From positions 2,976,001-3,040,000 of the forward strand of contig JAHEWK010000007.1 of NCBI GenBank assembly GCA_020740775.1: a stretch of DNA of 64,000 nucleotides. The letters run 5' to 3'. The number at the start of each line of letters is the position of its first letter. Within the stretch, counting starts at the first letter, position 1. Made by a program: the position numbers and the translations under genes. The notes below the pieces were generated by a model that was not told where the DNA came from, did no database searches, and saw only the letters and a program-made list of their open reading frames with translations. The stretch is from Ilyonectria destructans (taxonomy: Eukaryota; Ascomycota; Sordariomycetes; Hypocreales; Nectriaceae). Below are positions 22,158-36,700 of this stretch, in pieces.

Positions 22158-24768
22158 ATGCAGTTGCGTGACGGCACCGCGCCCGCCTCAACCCCCAACG
22201 GCGACTGGCCTGTGAACGTCTCCATGGCCAGCAATAGGTCGCAAACGCTCGCCAGCCATGTTGAAAGAGCCCTATCATCTCGCGGCTCAATCCAGCCTAC
22301 CCCCTTTCCAACGCTGGTTGACGAGAACGCCCCAGTCCGTCTTGATACCCGCTGGCCACTCGAGATGGTGTCGGAGGGTTCTTCGGGCGACGACATCACT
22401 GATACTCTGCTTCCGGCGCAGCTCCTCTTGGCGTGGGCATTGGTCGTAAGGGCACATGCCGCCGTCGACAGCGTCGTCGTGTTTGGTGCCAATGTACAGG
22501 ACGCATTTCAGCCTCTGGTCGTCGAGGTGGACCTGCAAAAGCCCATCGCGAGTCACCTTGACGCCATCCGATCACAGCTGGATGATTCTGCAACCGCCAA
22601 CGTGGCCATCTCTCGCAACGCCCACTCACCCTTTCGCTTTCCATCCGCCTTGCTGTACAGCCAAGGCATCTCCCTTGCCCAGCAGCAAAGCCAACTGGCC
22701 GAGGATGGCGGAGTCCCCCTCGCCATTCTATGTTCCGGCCAGGAAGGCCGCTTGACGGCTGAGTTGGTTGCTGACTCGAGCGTTGTCGACCAGAATCTCT
22801 TGCCGTACATTGTGGCGCAGTTTGAGCGCGCTTTCAAGCAACTGCGCTCCTCTAAGTCCAAGGACAAACTTCTCTGCATCTCGTTGACCGACCCTCGAGA
22901 TTTAGACAAGGCACGCATGCTCGCTGGTCGCGTACCAGCACCCACATCCATCTGCCTTCACAAACTTATTATCGAACGCGCCAGGAGTCAGCCCGATGCC
23001 GAGGCCAGTGTGTCTTGGGATACAAGCCTGACCTATGCCGAGTTGGACCGGTACTCGGATGTTCTGGCATCCCGCCTTGTCTCCCTTGGCTTGGAAGTCG
23101 GCCAGATCGTGGCCACCTGTTTCGACAAGTCCGGCTGGGTCTCGGTCGTCTACCTGGCCGTGCTTAAGGCGGGCGGTGCCTTCGCTCCGTTGAACTCGGA
23201 ACTCTCTGCTGAACAACTTGCACCGATAGTGGGCAAGTTGAATCCGTTCATTATCCTCGCGTCCCCTCGGCACCATGACAAGTGTGCCGGGCTCGCGGCA
23301 CACTTGCTGGACGTACAAACGGTCGACAATGACATGGCCAACGCGAGTGACCTTTCCAAAGTCGTAGTTACGGCAAAGCACCCAGCCTGCGTCGTCTCCA
23401 CCTCGGGCAACTCGGAGACGACCAAGCAGCTCATCTTTGACCACGAGGCCGTTTGCTCGTCCGTTGCGGCTAACCGTGACGCGCACGATTTCTCCCCTGC
23501 CACTCGCACGCTCCAGCTCCACCCCTATGACCATCACCTCAGTATTGCGGAGATGCTGTTTACCCTCGCCGAAGGGGGTTGCGTCTGCACTCCGTCGGAA
23601 GACGAGAGACTCACAGACATAGCTGCTGCGTGCCGGCGGATGACGCCTACCCTGACTTGCCTCACTCCCTCCGTAGCGGACATGCTGGAGCCAGACGAAT
23701 TGGAGAGCATCGAGACCATCATCTTGGCTGGAGAACCGATGACAAGCAGCAACGTCAGAAAATGGGCGTCCAGGGTGAATCTGGTTAACGGGTACGGACT
23801 GGCCGAGGCCATCGGCTTCGTGTGCTCAACAGCCCCTATATCCGCTGTTGCGGCTCCTGACAACTTTGGTTGGCCTCGGGGTTGCGCCGTCTGGCTCATG
23901 GATCCCGACGATCCCACACGCCTTGCTCCCATCGGTGCCGCCGGCGAACTCCTCCTCGAGAGTCCGTCCATCGGACAGACCTACATGGCAGACGACCAGG
24001 CCTCGGATACCGCATTCATCCGTCGTCCGGCGTGTCTGCCACCTCCTCCATTCTCACAAAGTCCCGTCAGTCAGCAGCGCTGCCTCCCGACTGGTGATCT
24101 CGTCCGTTTTGACCTTGGCGACGGCACTTTGAAATTTGTCCGCCGCAAGGATTCTCAGGGCGAACTGCTGCAGTCGTCGACTGCGGTCGAGGAGCTCATC
24201 AGACAGAGCTCCAGCACGGTTAGACAGGTGACTGTGGCCGCCCCAGGCCGAGGCGTCTGTGCCAACCGTCTGGTGGCTCTGATCAGCATTGAAGGTGAGA
24301 GCAGGACTGGTAAACTGGGCCTCCTCAGTTCTGCCAAGCAGCAGCCATTATCCGGCACTCTGGCTGCGATTCGCGATCATGTCTCTTCGCAACTCCCGCC
24401 GCATCTCGTCCCATCCGTGTGGTTCGCCGTCACGGAGATGCCCATGACGCCGTGGGGAAAACTTGACAGACCTGCCGTCCTCGTCTGGTTGGAGGCCATG
24501 GACCGTGACGCCTTTCAGAAGGGTCTTGGTGACGGCCTGGTCTCCGCCTCCGATATTGGCAACACGCTAGCCACCTCGACGCCTCTTACGGAGCACGGGT
24601 CCGTCCTGTCTGCCAGCATGGCTCAGAGTTTTACTCAGACTAGCCTGCCGGCCAGCATCACTAGCGCTAGTCCCGAGGTCGGCGGTGATCGATTCTCCCT
24701 CCTCAGACTGGCCCCGGAGAAACTCACCGAGCTAGAGGCTCTCTTGAACACCCTATGTCTAGATACTA
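22158..24768 (+). other. NRPS entry region: C tail plus decayed adenylation domain, no carrier
   Basis: The A-like domain (about 22951-24480) keeps LTYAELD, the TGDLVRF A7 motif and GKLDR, but its nucleotide loop reads STSGNSETTK in place of TSGSTGxPKG. A5 is NGYGLAEA, and A8 has lost the QVKIRG core. The residue aligned with the amino-binding Asp is His. No GGDS carrier motif occurs before the next C domain at about 24769. It is unlikely to load or hold a substrate and may survive as a docking scaffold. Confidence 0.8.
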
Positions 24769-27700
24769 GCTCCGTGGAGGACTGCTACCCATGCTCTTCG
24801 ACTCAGGAGGGCGTCCTCGTCAGCCAGGTGAAAGCCCCCGGGACCTACAACATTCTGGTGGTTTGGGACCTGATGACGCCGGCTGATGCTTCCGTCTCGG
24901 GAGCTGTCACCCTAAAGAGCCTCCAGGGCGCGTGGACACGCGTTGTGGAGCGCCATGCGGCCTTGCGGACGACTTTTGTTGAGAGTCTGCGTGACGGCGG
25001 GCTCTTTGACCAGGTCGTCTTGAGCACACCTGCCGTCGAGGTGGTGGAAGTCCCATGGCTGGAGGAGGCTGGAGGTGCAGACAACCTGCTTCAACTCACA
25101 GCCGGCAGCTGGAAGATCGGAAAGCCGCAGCACCGTCTGGGACTATGCAAGGCCGCCGACGGCAGACTGCGCTGCCAGCTGCTCATCAGCCACTCCGTCA
25201 TAGACGGCCTCTCCGTCCCTAGCCTTCGCCGGGACCTCGAACGGGCGTTGAACGGGACCTTCGGAGATGGCCCCAGGCCGGACTTTCAGTCCCGCTATAT
25301 CAGGCAGCTCCGACGGGCCTCCAAGGACGAGGGACGCGAGTTCTGGCGCTCCTACCTGGACGGTCTCTCCGGATGCTTGCTGCCGAAGTTGACCGACTGG
25401 GCTGAGAGCCCGAGTGAAGCCAGAGTGTCAGTGATGCGCCGCTCATTGCCCCAGGCCCAACAGCTGAGACGCTTCTGCCAGGAACACGGTGTCACCTTGT
25501 TCAACGTGCTCCAGGCGGCCTGGGCCCTGGTTTTGCGGGCGTATACCTTGTCTGACGACGTCTGCTTCGCCTTCATGGCCACGGACAGACATCTCCTGGG
25601 CGACGAGGCCGAGGACGCCGTTGGGTTTTTCATCAACCTCATTCTTTGCCGCGTTGCCCTGCAAGGTTCGACCCCTATTGTCGACGTCTTGAAGCGGCTG
25701 CAGCACGACTTCGTGTCCGGTCTGCCTCACCAGCACGTTTCGTTGGCTGAGATTGCTCATGAGCACAGTATCCCGGCCAACCAACTCTTTAACACGGCTA
25801 TGACGTTCCACGCCGTCGACAAGAGTGAAGAGTCTCGCCGTTCAGACGGGGTCCAGCTTCGCCAAGTTGATCTTCAGGACGTCGCCGAGGTCTGTTTACG
25901 CCTCCAATCCCCTCCCCCTTAATGCACTCTCTCCCTTGCTGCGATAGCGATTAGATACTGACGGGTTACTCAAACAGTACGATGTCGTTATCAAGATTCA
26001 CGAGTCGGATGACCATGATATAGCCGTCCAGCTCTGCTACCGGAGCACGGCGTTGTCCGACGCCCAGGCAGAGAATGTCTTCGGCGCCTTCCTCGCCGCC
26101 GTCGGTTCCATCCCTCAGGCGTCCATGGTGGACGAAGTTGAGCTCCTGGACGAACGCATGACACGGCAGATTCTCCAATGGAACCAACCGCAGCCCCAGG
26201 AGGTCGATGTCTGCATCCACAGACTCATCGAACAGACGGCGAAGGAGGATCCAGCTGCCCTCGCCATCGAGGGCCACGATGGCAGCTTCACCTATGGTGA
26301 TATTAACCGCATGGCAAACAAACTGGCCGCCCGTCTCGTGGGTTTAAACGTGGGCCCCGAAGTGCCCGTCGTGTTCCGCATCGATAAGTCTGCCTGGGCT
26401 GTTGTCGCCATGCTCGCCATCCTTAAAGCCGGTGGCATGTTCGTGCCCATCGATCCCGCTTGGCCCATCGATCGGGCGCAGTTCCTTGTCGACGACGTAG
26501 GAGCCGAGATCCTTCTCACCTCGGAGTCCACCACCTCCTTACCACTGAAACGCCTCAGCCATTCCTTGGTGCTCTCCTCGCGGTTGATAGATGACCTCCC
26601 GGTCTCAGCCCCGGCGACTTCCTCCCTGCCCCAAGTTCACTCTCGCAACGCGGCATATATCTTGTACACCTCGGGCAGTACTGGCAAACCAAAGGGCGTC
26701 GTTGTAGAGCACCGGGCCGTAAGCAGCAGCTCGAGGGCCCATGCCCAGGCTATGGGTATCGACCGGCAGTCGCGCGTCCTTCAGTTCTCCTCATACACCT
26801 TCGATGCCTGCATCTGTGAGATTCTCACTACTCTGGTCCACGGCGGCTGTATTTGCATCCCCTCCGAGCACGACCGGCTCAGCAACCTGACCGGGGCTAT
26901 TGCCAAACTGCGCCCAACCTGGACATTTATGACGCCCACAACCCTGCGGACCCTCCGTCCTCAGGACTGCCCTAGCCTGAAGACGGTATGCATCGGGGGA
27001 GAGGCGCTGACACAGGCTGTCAAAGATACCTGGTTCCCCTATGTCCAAGTCCTCAACGGCTACGGACCGACTGAGACGTGCGTCTTCGCCGTCACCATTG
27101 ACAGCACCGATCCCGCCGTTCCGCCGCCGGTAATTGGCCATTCCATAGGCTCCCGGGGCTGGATCGTCCGCCCAGGCAACCCCCAGAAACTGACGCCGGT
27201 GGGAGCAGTGGGCGAATTACTAATTGAGGGACCAATTGTTGCCCGTGAGTACTTCAAAGACCCCGTCCGGACTAACACTGTCTTCCTAGATCAAGTGCCC
27301 CCTTCTTGGACGGTCAAGTCCCCTTACCGAGTGTATTGCACTGGCGATCTAGTGCGGAACAATGCCGACGGAAGCGTGACGTACGTCGGCCGCAATGATG
27401 GACAGGTCAAAGTCCGCGGCCAGCGGACCGAGTTGGGCGAAATTGAGCAGCATTTGGTCGCCATTGAGTCGGATATCGCCTCCTGCGTCGTCTTGTTGCC
27501 GAAGACGGGCCCCTGTGCTTCCCGTCTGGTGGCCGCCATCTCGTTCAACATAGCTTATCCCTCTCTAGAATCAGTGCCCACGGGTGGCATCCGGCTACTC
27601 GATCCCAACCGTATTTCCGGGGTCCTGACGAGCCTACGGGAGAAGCTCGCCCAAAGAGTTCCCGTGTATATGGTACCGCATATCTGGCTGCCCGTCGTGG

Positions 27701-30700
27701 CTCTCCCGTCAACAACTGCCTGCAAGATTGACCGGCATCGCGTTGCCCGCTGGGTCGAGCAACTTGATCCAAACATGTTGGGTAAAGCACTCAGTCTTTC
27801 GCCCGCGCAGGCTTCTTTTCCAACGGCCACAGACCTCGTACAGACCGTCATCGCGACAGCCTGGGGCCACACGCTCGATCTCACCGTCGACCAAGTCCCG
27901 ACCAATCGGTCCTTCTTCAGCCTCGGCGGTGACTCGATTCTCGCCATGATGGTCGTCAATCAGTGCCGAGCCCGCAGCGTCAAAATATCTGCCAGCGACA
28001 TCCTCCGTGGCCATACCGTTGCCGACCTCGCCGCCCGCGCGTCCCTGCCAGATGAGACTCTGGAGCAGCCCGTCTCGAGATACGACCTGACGCCCGCCCA
28101 AAGCCTGGCCCTTGGAGTCGGCCTTGAGCTGCCTTCCACTCCGGCCCGCGACTCTCGGACCGTCCGGTTGCGCCTGGTTCGTTCCGTAGCTCAGGAAGCC
28201 CTCGAAGACGCCATCCGGAATCTCGTCGGCCTTCACCCGGCGCTCCGCACCACCTTTGTCAACGAGGGCACAGCGTGGCATCAATCTGCGATAGTTGATC
28301 CTGCCAAGGCCTTTCTACTGACCGTCCATGGTGAGAACGACGGCACCAGCCGCCAAGTCCCCTCGCTGCTTGAAAAGTCGCGGGCTCAACTCAACCTCGC
28401 CGTCGGACCCCTTCTGACGGTCGACTATTTCACAGACACCAGCATGCTTGTCCTGGCCGCCCCACACATCACGCTGGATCTGCCGTCGTGGTCGGTCATG
28501 CTGGGAGATCTTGATGGCTTCCTTTCCGGCTCGCCCGCTGTTCCCCTTGCTCCTTTAACCTCTGGCCGCCTTACGCAGAGCCCCCTCCCCGTTGAGGACC
28601 TCATTGGAGAACAAGGGCAAGAGTCCAGGATTGGATACTGGGAGCTCAAGCCGGAGGATACCTATCTGCCTCGGGAGATGAAGTACGAGCTGCGTGTGGA
28701 GTCTGAGACTTCCGAGATGCTCCTCCAGATATGCCGGAACACCGACCTGAATCCCGTGGACCTTGTGGTGGCGGCGGCAGCACAATCATTCTCCGACGTC
28801 TTTCTCGATCGCAGTGTTCCTGCCATTCACCTCGTGGATACCACGTATGACCATGCCGAGATCGGCTACCATGACACCGTCTATCCCGTCCAAGTTACTT
28901 GCAGTTCGCCCTCCACTAGCAACCCGGACATGGTAGCACAAGCTAGGATCTCCCGCGTCGGCGTCGCCTCTAAGGGGCTACCCTACATGGCCCGATCTTA
29001 CTGCCCTCAGGTTCTTGCCACTCAAATACCCGAGATCATCGTCAGTTATTCAGACTACCGGGAGTCCAAGTTCCATGGCAAGGCCCTGCAGCAAATGGAC
29101 GACGTGGTACCTACCGCCAAGCCATCAGCCTCTGCCTCCTTGGTCCCGTCCTGCATCAGCATCACAGCGAGCACCCAAGACGACGACTCCCTGAGTGTCG
29201 TCGTGGCCCATAGCTGGGACCTGGGTCAGCAAAAGAAGGTCCGGAAATGGGTTCGGCACCTCGAGACAGCTCTCGGGGACTTCATTCATTCCACAGCCAG
29301 AGCCAACGCCCCCCTTTCTCCTACCGATTTCCCCTCTGTCCGCGTGGCCGATGACAACGCGTGGGAGCGGCTGCGCGACACTATTGCGGCCACAATCGGG
29401 TCCTGTTCGGCTCAGACGGTCGAGGATCTATATCCCTGCTCGCCGGTGCAGGAGGGCATTCTCCTGAGCCAGGCCAAGAGCATGTCCTCCTACCAAGTCG
29501 ATGTTGTATGGAAGATCCACGCTGTAACCTCCTCCTCGCTAGTATCCTTGGACAAGATAGAGAAGGCCTGGCAAGCCGTGATTCGACAGCACGCTGCCCT
29601 GAGGACCGTCTTTGTTGACGGAGGAGCCGCCAACGAGGCCTTCCTCGCCGTGGTCTTGCGTCGCCCGCTGGCGCTTGTCCAGCAGCGACGGCTCACGAGT
29701 GGGCAAGGCGTTGAGACCCTTTTGGCGTTCGAACCGCCCCTCGCCGTGGCTGATCATGAGCCTCCTCACCGGTTGACCATTGCGTCGACGTCTGGGCAGG
29801 ACGAGGTCTTGGTCCACCTACGAATCAGCCACGCCGTCCTCGATGGTATCTCGCTCGACGCGCTGCAACAAGATCTGGCGCATGCCTACGCCGCCGAAGA
29901 TGCCTCGAGCCCAGCTGTGGATAATGGCCGGCCGCTGTCGGACACGGCCTTCCGCGACTATGTCAGCTTCATCCGGAGCCAAGATACCGACGTGTCCCTG
30001 GACTTTTGGAAGAACCGCCTGGCCACCGTTACGCCCTGTCACTTCCCACGCCTCCAGGTACCGGATACGGACATTGTCGACGAGAAGCGCGTGTTTCGGG
30101 CTGAAATCGACGACATCGCGCCGCTTACCCGGCTGTGCCAGGAGCACGGCTTCACAATCTCGAACCTGGTCCAGATTGCCTGGGCCTTGCTGCTCCGCTC
30201 GTACACAAATAACCCACATGTGTGCTTCGGCTACATGACCTCGGGCCGTGATGCTCCTGTCCAGGGTATCGAGAGCGCCGTGGGTGTCTTCATCAACTTG
30301 CTTGTGAGCAACGTTGAGCTGGACGACAACACCACGATCCGGAAGGCTTTGGAGGACGCGCGCGGCGCCCTTGCAGACGGTCTTGAGAACCAATACTGCC
30401 CGCTGGTCAAAATACAGAGCGCGCTACAGCTCGGTAGCGAACCCCTTTTCAACACGGTCCTGTCGTGCTACCGCGAGAATGACGTCTCCTCGCCCTTGTC
30501 CGCGGCGGACGTGGCTGTTGATACTGTTTACCTGGATGACACGAGCGAGTTCAGCCTTGCGGCCAAGGCTACGTATACCAGGTCCAAGATCGAGCTGACT
30601 TTGACTTACTGGACCGGGACGCTTTCCCCCACTGCGGCTGACGTGGTGGGCAGCGTCTGGGCCCAGACGTTGAAGTCCTTGCCCACGCTTCTCGACGAGA

Positions 30701-33700
30701 AGGTGTCTAACGTGAGCTTGTTGGACATACAAAGCAACCGCCTTGTCCAGGACTGGAACAGCCACGTGCCCGATGCTGTCGACGCCTGCCTCCACGATAT
30801 CATTGCGCGCGTTGCTGTCCTGGAGCCCGAGAAGGAGGCCCTTTGCTCCACCGAGGGGAGCCTCACGTACGGCCAGCTAGATGATTATTCTACCCGGTTG
30901 GGACACTACCTCGTTTCCCGTGGTGTTGGACCCGAGTCTGTCGTGGCGTTGCTGTTTGAGAAGTCCATCTGGGCCGTGGTTTGCATGCTGGGCGTTCTGA
31001 AAGCGGGCGGTGCCTTTGTCGCCCTGGATCCGGCTCATCCACCTGATCGCTTGGCATTGATTATTTTAGATATCGACAGCCCTATCCTCCTAGTCTCCGA
31101 GTCGCAGGCTGCCCAACCCCTGGTCACGGAGCACCTGGCGTCCACCGCCGTGCAGCCGTGGACCGTCACACCGGCGTCCATCCAAGCGTTGCCGATACGG
31201 GACGGCAAGCCATGCAGTACTGTCACTCCCGACAACGCCGCCTATCTCATCTTCACCTCGGGCAGCACGGGCAGACCTAAAGGCGTTGTTATCGAGCACC
31301 GGGCTGTGAGCACCGGCACTAAGGAACATGGGTCGCAGATGGCATATACGCCTGCCTCACGGGTTCTACAATTCGCGTCCTATGCCTTCGACGCCACCAT
31401 CGGAGAGGTCTTTACTACTCTTGTCCACCATGGCTGCGTCTGTGTTGCCTCCGAGACGGAGCGGATCGAGGATCTGCCCGGCTTCATGAACCGCTTCCGC
31501 GTCACCTGGGCCTTCCTGACTCCCGCCGTCGCCCGGATGATGACCCCTGACGACGTGCCAACCCTGAAGACGCTCATCTGCGGCGGCGAGCCCATAGGCA
31601 ACCTCACGCCGCGCATCTGGAGTAGCAAGGTCCAGTTCATACAGGCCTACGGTCCCACCGAGACTTGTGTTTTTGCGTCCATCAGCGATCGTCAACACCG
31701 CGAGGTGCGTCCAGCCATCATCGGCCACATGATGGGCAGCGCCGCGTGGATCGTCAACCCCAGCAATGCCGACATTCTCATGCCCGTGGGAGCCGTTGGC
31801 GAGATGCTTATTGAAGGTCCGATACTCGGACGCGGCTACCGCAACGACGTGGAGAAGACGGACGCCTGCTTCCTCCAGAGCCCACGGTGGTCGGATGATC
31901 ATCTGCGACACGGGCGTCCGCGACGATTTTATAAGACGGGCGATTTGGTGCGCTACAACCTGGACGGCTCCATGGAATTTATCCAGCGCAAGGACACGCA
32001 AATGAAGATTCGCGGTCAGCGTGTCGAGGCAGGCGAGATTGAAAGCCACATCACCGGCGCCCACGAGAATGTGCAGCACGTCTACGTGACCTTTATGAAG
32101 CAGGGCCGGCTGAGCTCACGCCTGATTTCCGTGCTCTCCTTCCGGGGCATTGGCTCAGCCCCTGTCTCCGGCTCCTCCGCCGCGGAGGGCTACACTCTCC
32201 GTCTCGTACACAATGAAGACCGCGAGAAGGCCAGGAAGCTCCTGCGTGCTATAACAGAACACCTATCAGCCAAACTGCCCCGGCACATGGTGCCCACCGT
32301 CTGGGCCGTGGTCGAGGGATCCTCGGTTCCCCTGACCACGTCTGGTAAAATCGATCGCCGACAGATAACCGCCTGGCTCGAAAGGGCCGACGAGAATACT
32401 GTGCAAGAGATCCTGGCCCTCGACGAGGACGAGGTTGTTCCGGATGAAGCCGTGTCCGCGGCGGAAGCGGCGGTGCGCTCCATTTGGGCCTTGGTGCTGA
32501 ATCTCGAGCCGGAAAAGATCGGGCTACACCGACCCTTCTTCAGTCTGGGAGGCGACTCCATCTCTGCTATGCAAGTTGTCTCACACTGCCGGGCCCAGGG
32601 CATCGACCTTACCGTCCAGGACATCTTCCGCTGCAAGACCATTGCGGCTCTTGTCGACCTGGTTAACAACGCCGCCGCCAGCTCTGGCACGGCGTCCGGG
32701 GCGCAACAGCTCGACCTTACGGAGCGGCCGGAGGACTTTGCCCTGTCCCCGATCCAGCGGATGCACTTTGGCATGAACCCGGAGGGCGTCAACTACTTCA
32801 ACCAGAGCTTCCTGGTGCAGATCGCCTCCGCCCGACAGCTTCCTTCCATCGCCGTTCAAGCAGCACTGCACCAGCTCGTCCGCCGGCATTCGATGCTTCG
32901 GGCAAGGTTCCACCGGGTAGCTGGCCGCTGGACGCAGCGCATCACAGATGACGTGCCTGGTTCTCTAACGTACCAGGAGCACTCGCATGTTGCCCCTGAA
33001 GAGGTCGACGCCCTTCTTCAGGACGCCCAGGAATCCTTGGACATCCAGAACGGCCCGATCCTGGCCGTCAAGCTTATCCAGTTGCCCGATCGCCAGCTCT
33101 TGTTCATGGTAGCGCATCACTTGGTTGTCGACCTTGTCTCGTGGCGCGTGCTTCTTGAGGAGCTCGAAGCCATCTTGACGGGTGTATTCCATTCTCATCG
33201 CATGGCGGCCGTGACGCCCGTCCCCTTCCAGGCGTGGATCCGTCTGCAGTCTGCCCGCATCCAGCTTCGGTCCCCAGCTGAAGTGCTCCCGTATGAGATC
33301 CCGCCGCCTCAGTTGGACTACTGGGGCTTCGGAGCGGAGGAGGCGAATATGTTCGGGTCGACGCGCGACCTGACCTTTGCGCTGGACGAAGCCACAACAA
33401 GGGCGCTTCTGGGCCCCTGCAACGAGCCGCTCCAGACGGACCCCCAGGATCTGTTCCTCGCAGCGGCGTTCCAGTCTTTCCATGACGTCTTCCCCGACCG
33501 GCCCCAACCGGCCATCTTCACAGAGGGTCACGGCCGTGAAACCGACGCCGCCGACCACATCGACCTGTCCCGCACCGTGGCGTGGTTTACCTCCATCGTC
33601 CCCGTCGCCCTCGTCGACGGCGTGCAGCCGGACCTCATCGAGACGTTGAAGAGGACCAAGGATGCCCGGAGAGCTGTACCCGGCATGGGTGTACCCTACT

Positions 33701-36700
33701 TTTCCTACCGCCACTTGTCCGATGACGGGGCCGAGAAGTTTGGTCACCATGCCCAAATGGAGATCCTGTTCAACTACTTTGGCCAGTACCAGCAGCTGGA
33801 GCGCGAGGGTGCCCTTCTCCAGCCCGTACCCGAGGGCCAGTTCGCACAGCGGGACATCGATCCGTCGGCCCCGCGGCTCGCCGTCTTCGATATTGCCGTG
33901 GCCGTGGCGGAAGGACAGGCCGCCATCTCCCTGACAATCCCACAGAGCCTGAGCGCGGCCCTCGCGCACCGTGTTTCGGTCTGGACGGAGCGATTCCAGC
34001 AGCTCCTGGTGAGTTTGGTCAACAAGACCAGCCGTATGGCCTCGGACTTCTCCTTGAGCGACATGCCCCTGATTAAGGATATCTCTTACGCTCACCTGGT
34101 CGAGATGGAGTCGCTCTGCCGGGAACACGCTGGGACGTGGGGACCCAAGACAATCGAGGAGATCTTACCCTGTTCCCCCATGCAGCAGGGTATCCTGTTG
34201 AGCCAATCGCGCACGCCCGAACTCTATGACGTTCGCATCGCTCTCGAAATAACCACCTCTGAGGGGGCCTTCCCCAAGGTCCATCGCCTGAGGGACGCCT
34301 GGAAGCAGGTTGTCCGGCGCCAGCCCATGCTGCGCACCGTCTTCCTCCCCAACCTCCGAGGCAGTGGGTCTTTCGACCAAGCTGTCCTACGAGACCCCCT
34401 CCTCGTCATCCGCGAAGTCCAGTTGGAAGGCTCCCCGGCCTCATCCGATAAAGACCTGATAGAGAGGGTCCGGCACGAAATGGCCGCAGCGCCGGCTAAC
34501 AGCTTTGAATACGGTAAACTCGCACATGAACTCATCATTTACACGGCGGGCGAGCGGATCTTTGTGCTTATCCGTCTCAGCCATGCCTTGGTGGACGGAG
34601 CCTCCCTGCCTGTTGTGACGCTGGAACTGCGTCAGGCATATGATCGGCGCCTTGCGGCCGGCCCGGGTCGCGCGTACCGGGAGCTGGTTGCTTTTCTCCA
34701 GCGGCAACCCCGGGACGAGACGCTCCGGTGCTGGAGGGAGTACCTCCTCAACGTCAGCCCCTGCCGCCTGCCTCCTCTCAACGATGGTGTTGTGTCGTCC
34801 CCGGACAGCCTGCAGACCCGGGAAGTAGTCGTCCCCAATGCGGAGTTCCTGAGGCGCCTCTGCTCTGAGCATGGCTTCACCATGGCTAACCTGATGCACG
34901 CGGCCTGGGCCCTCGTGCTGCGCGCATACACAGGCGAGGACGAGGTGTGTTTTGGATACCTCGTGTCAGGTCGCGACGCCCCCATCGATGGTATTGATGA
35001 ACTCATCGGGCCCCTGATCAACATGCTCATCTGCCGTGTGGCCTTTGACGACCCCCGCCGTTCCGTCCTGCAGTTACTGCACGGAATGCGTGACGATTTT
35101 ATCTCAGGCCTGTCCCACCAGTATGTCTCGCTCGCCGAAGCCCAGCACGGCCTAAACCTGGGGTCGGAGAACCTTTTCTCCTCCGTCATCTCATTCCAAC
35201 GACACGACCCCGTGGCCGACGGTCCCGGCCCCACTAACGGCCACGGCCCCGCCGACGGAGCCGGAAGCCTCCGGATGACGTCCATCGACGCCCGGGACCC
35301 GACCGAGTACGACCTATCACTAAACATAGTAGACGCCGAGCAGGAGCTGTCTGTCGCCTTTACGCACTGGACCTCCAAGGTCTCTACCGCCCATGCGGCG
35401 CACATGATGCGCGCCCTACTCGCCGCACTCGCCGGTTTCGCTCAGGATCCCAATCAACCGGCGACCTGTGTAAGCTTAGTCGACCCCGAGACACGTCGCG
35501 AACTGAACACCTGGAACGCCGCCGCCATCCCAGCTCCGCGGCGTGCCTGTCTGCATGGCCTGATAGAGCAGCGGGTGCAGGAGATGCCTGACCACCCGGC
35601 TGTCTCCGCATGGGACCTCAATTTCACCTACGCCGAGCTGGATGGGGCTGCAAATGCGTTCGCCCATCACATACAGTCTCTGGGCGTCATCAAGTCCGAG
35701 ACTTTCATTTTGACCTGCTTCGATAAGTCGGCCTGGGCCGTCGTTGCGCAGCTCGCCGTACTAAAGAGCGGCGGTGCCTTTGCGGCTGTCGATCCCAACC
35801 ACCCCATCGACCGCATCAGGTCCATTGCGTCCAAGCTGGACTCGCCGCCGGTCATGCTCACCAGCGACAACTACAAAGAGCGTTTCATCGGGCTATTCCC
35901 GCACGTCGTTCTTGTCGACGCACCGCACCTGGAATCCCTCGGCCCGCGGCCAATCGCTCCACAGACACGGGTGACGCCCGAAAACGCTGCCTACGCCATC
36001 TTCACTTCGGGCAGCACGGGCGAGCCAAAGGGCATATTGATCGAGCACCAGGCCATCGCCACAGCCACCACGGTTCACGCCGACCGCTTCCGTCTCGGTC
36101 GTGGCAGCCGCGTGCTCCAATTCGCCGCCTACACCTTTGACGTGGCCGTCGGCGAGATCTTCCACACTCTGGTCAATGGCGGCTGCATTTGCGTGCCGTC
36201 AGAACGGCAGAGGCTGGAGGACCTGCCCGGGGCCATCAACGAGTTTGGCGCCAACTGGATGTTCCTGACCCCGACCCTGGCGGACATGCTGGAACCCGCG
36301 GCCGTCCCGGGTCTGCAGGTGCTCGTGCTGGGCGGAGAGGCCGCCACGGCCGACAACGTGCGCCGCTGGTCCGAGAAGCTGCAGCTCATTATCAGCTACG
36401 GGCCGGCCGAGTGCACCATCTGGTCCAACGCCAATGCGAGCGTCACGCCGACCACCGACCCGGCCAACTTCGGCCCGGCCTTTGGCGCTGGCATCTGGGT
36501 GACTGACATGGACAATCCGGACGTGCTGTTGCCAGTCGGCGCCGTGGGTGAGTTGCTCATCGAGGGACCGTTGGTCGGCCGAGGATACATCTCCGACGCC
36601 AAGAACACAGCGGCGTCGTTCATCAATCCCCCGGGCTGGCTCCAGGCGGGCTCCGGAGGCCAGCGCGTATACCGTTCTGGCGACATTGTGCGGTATAACC

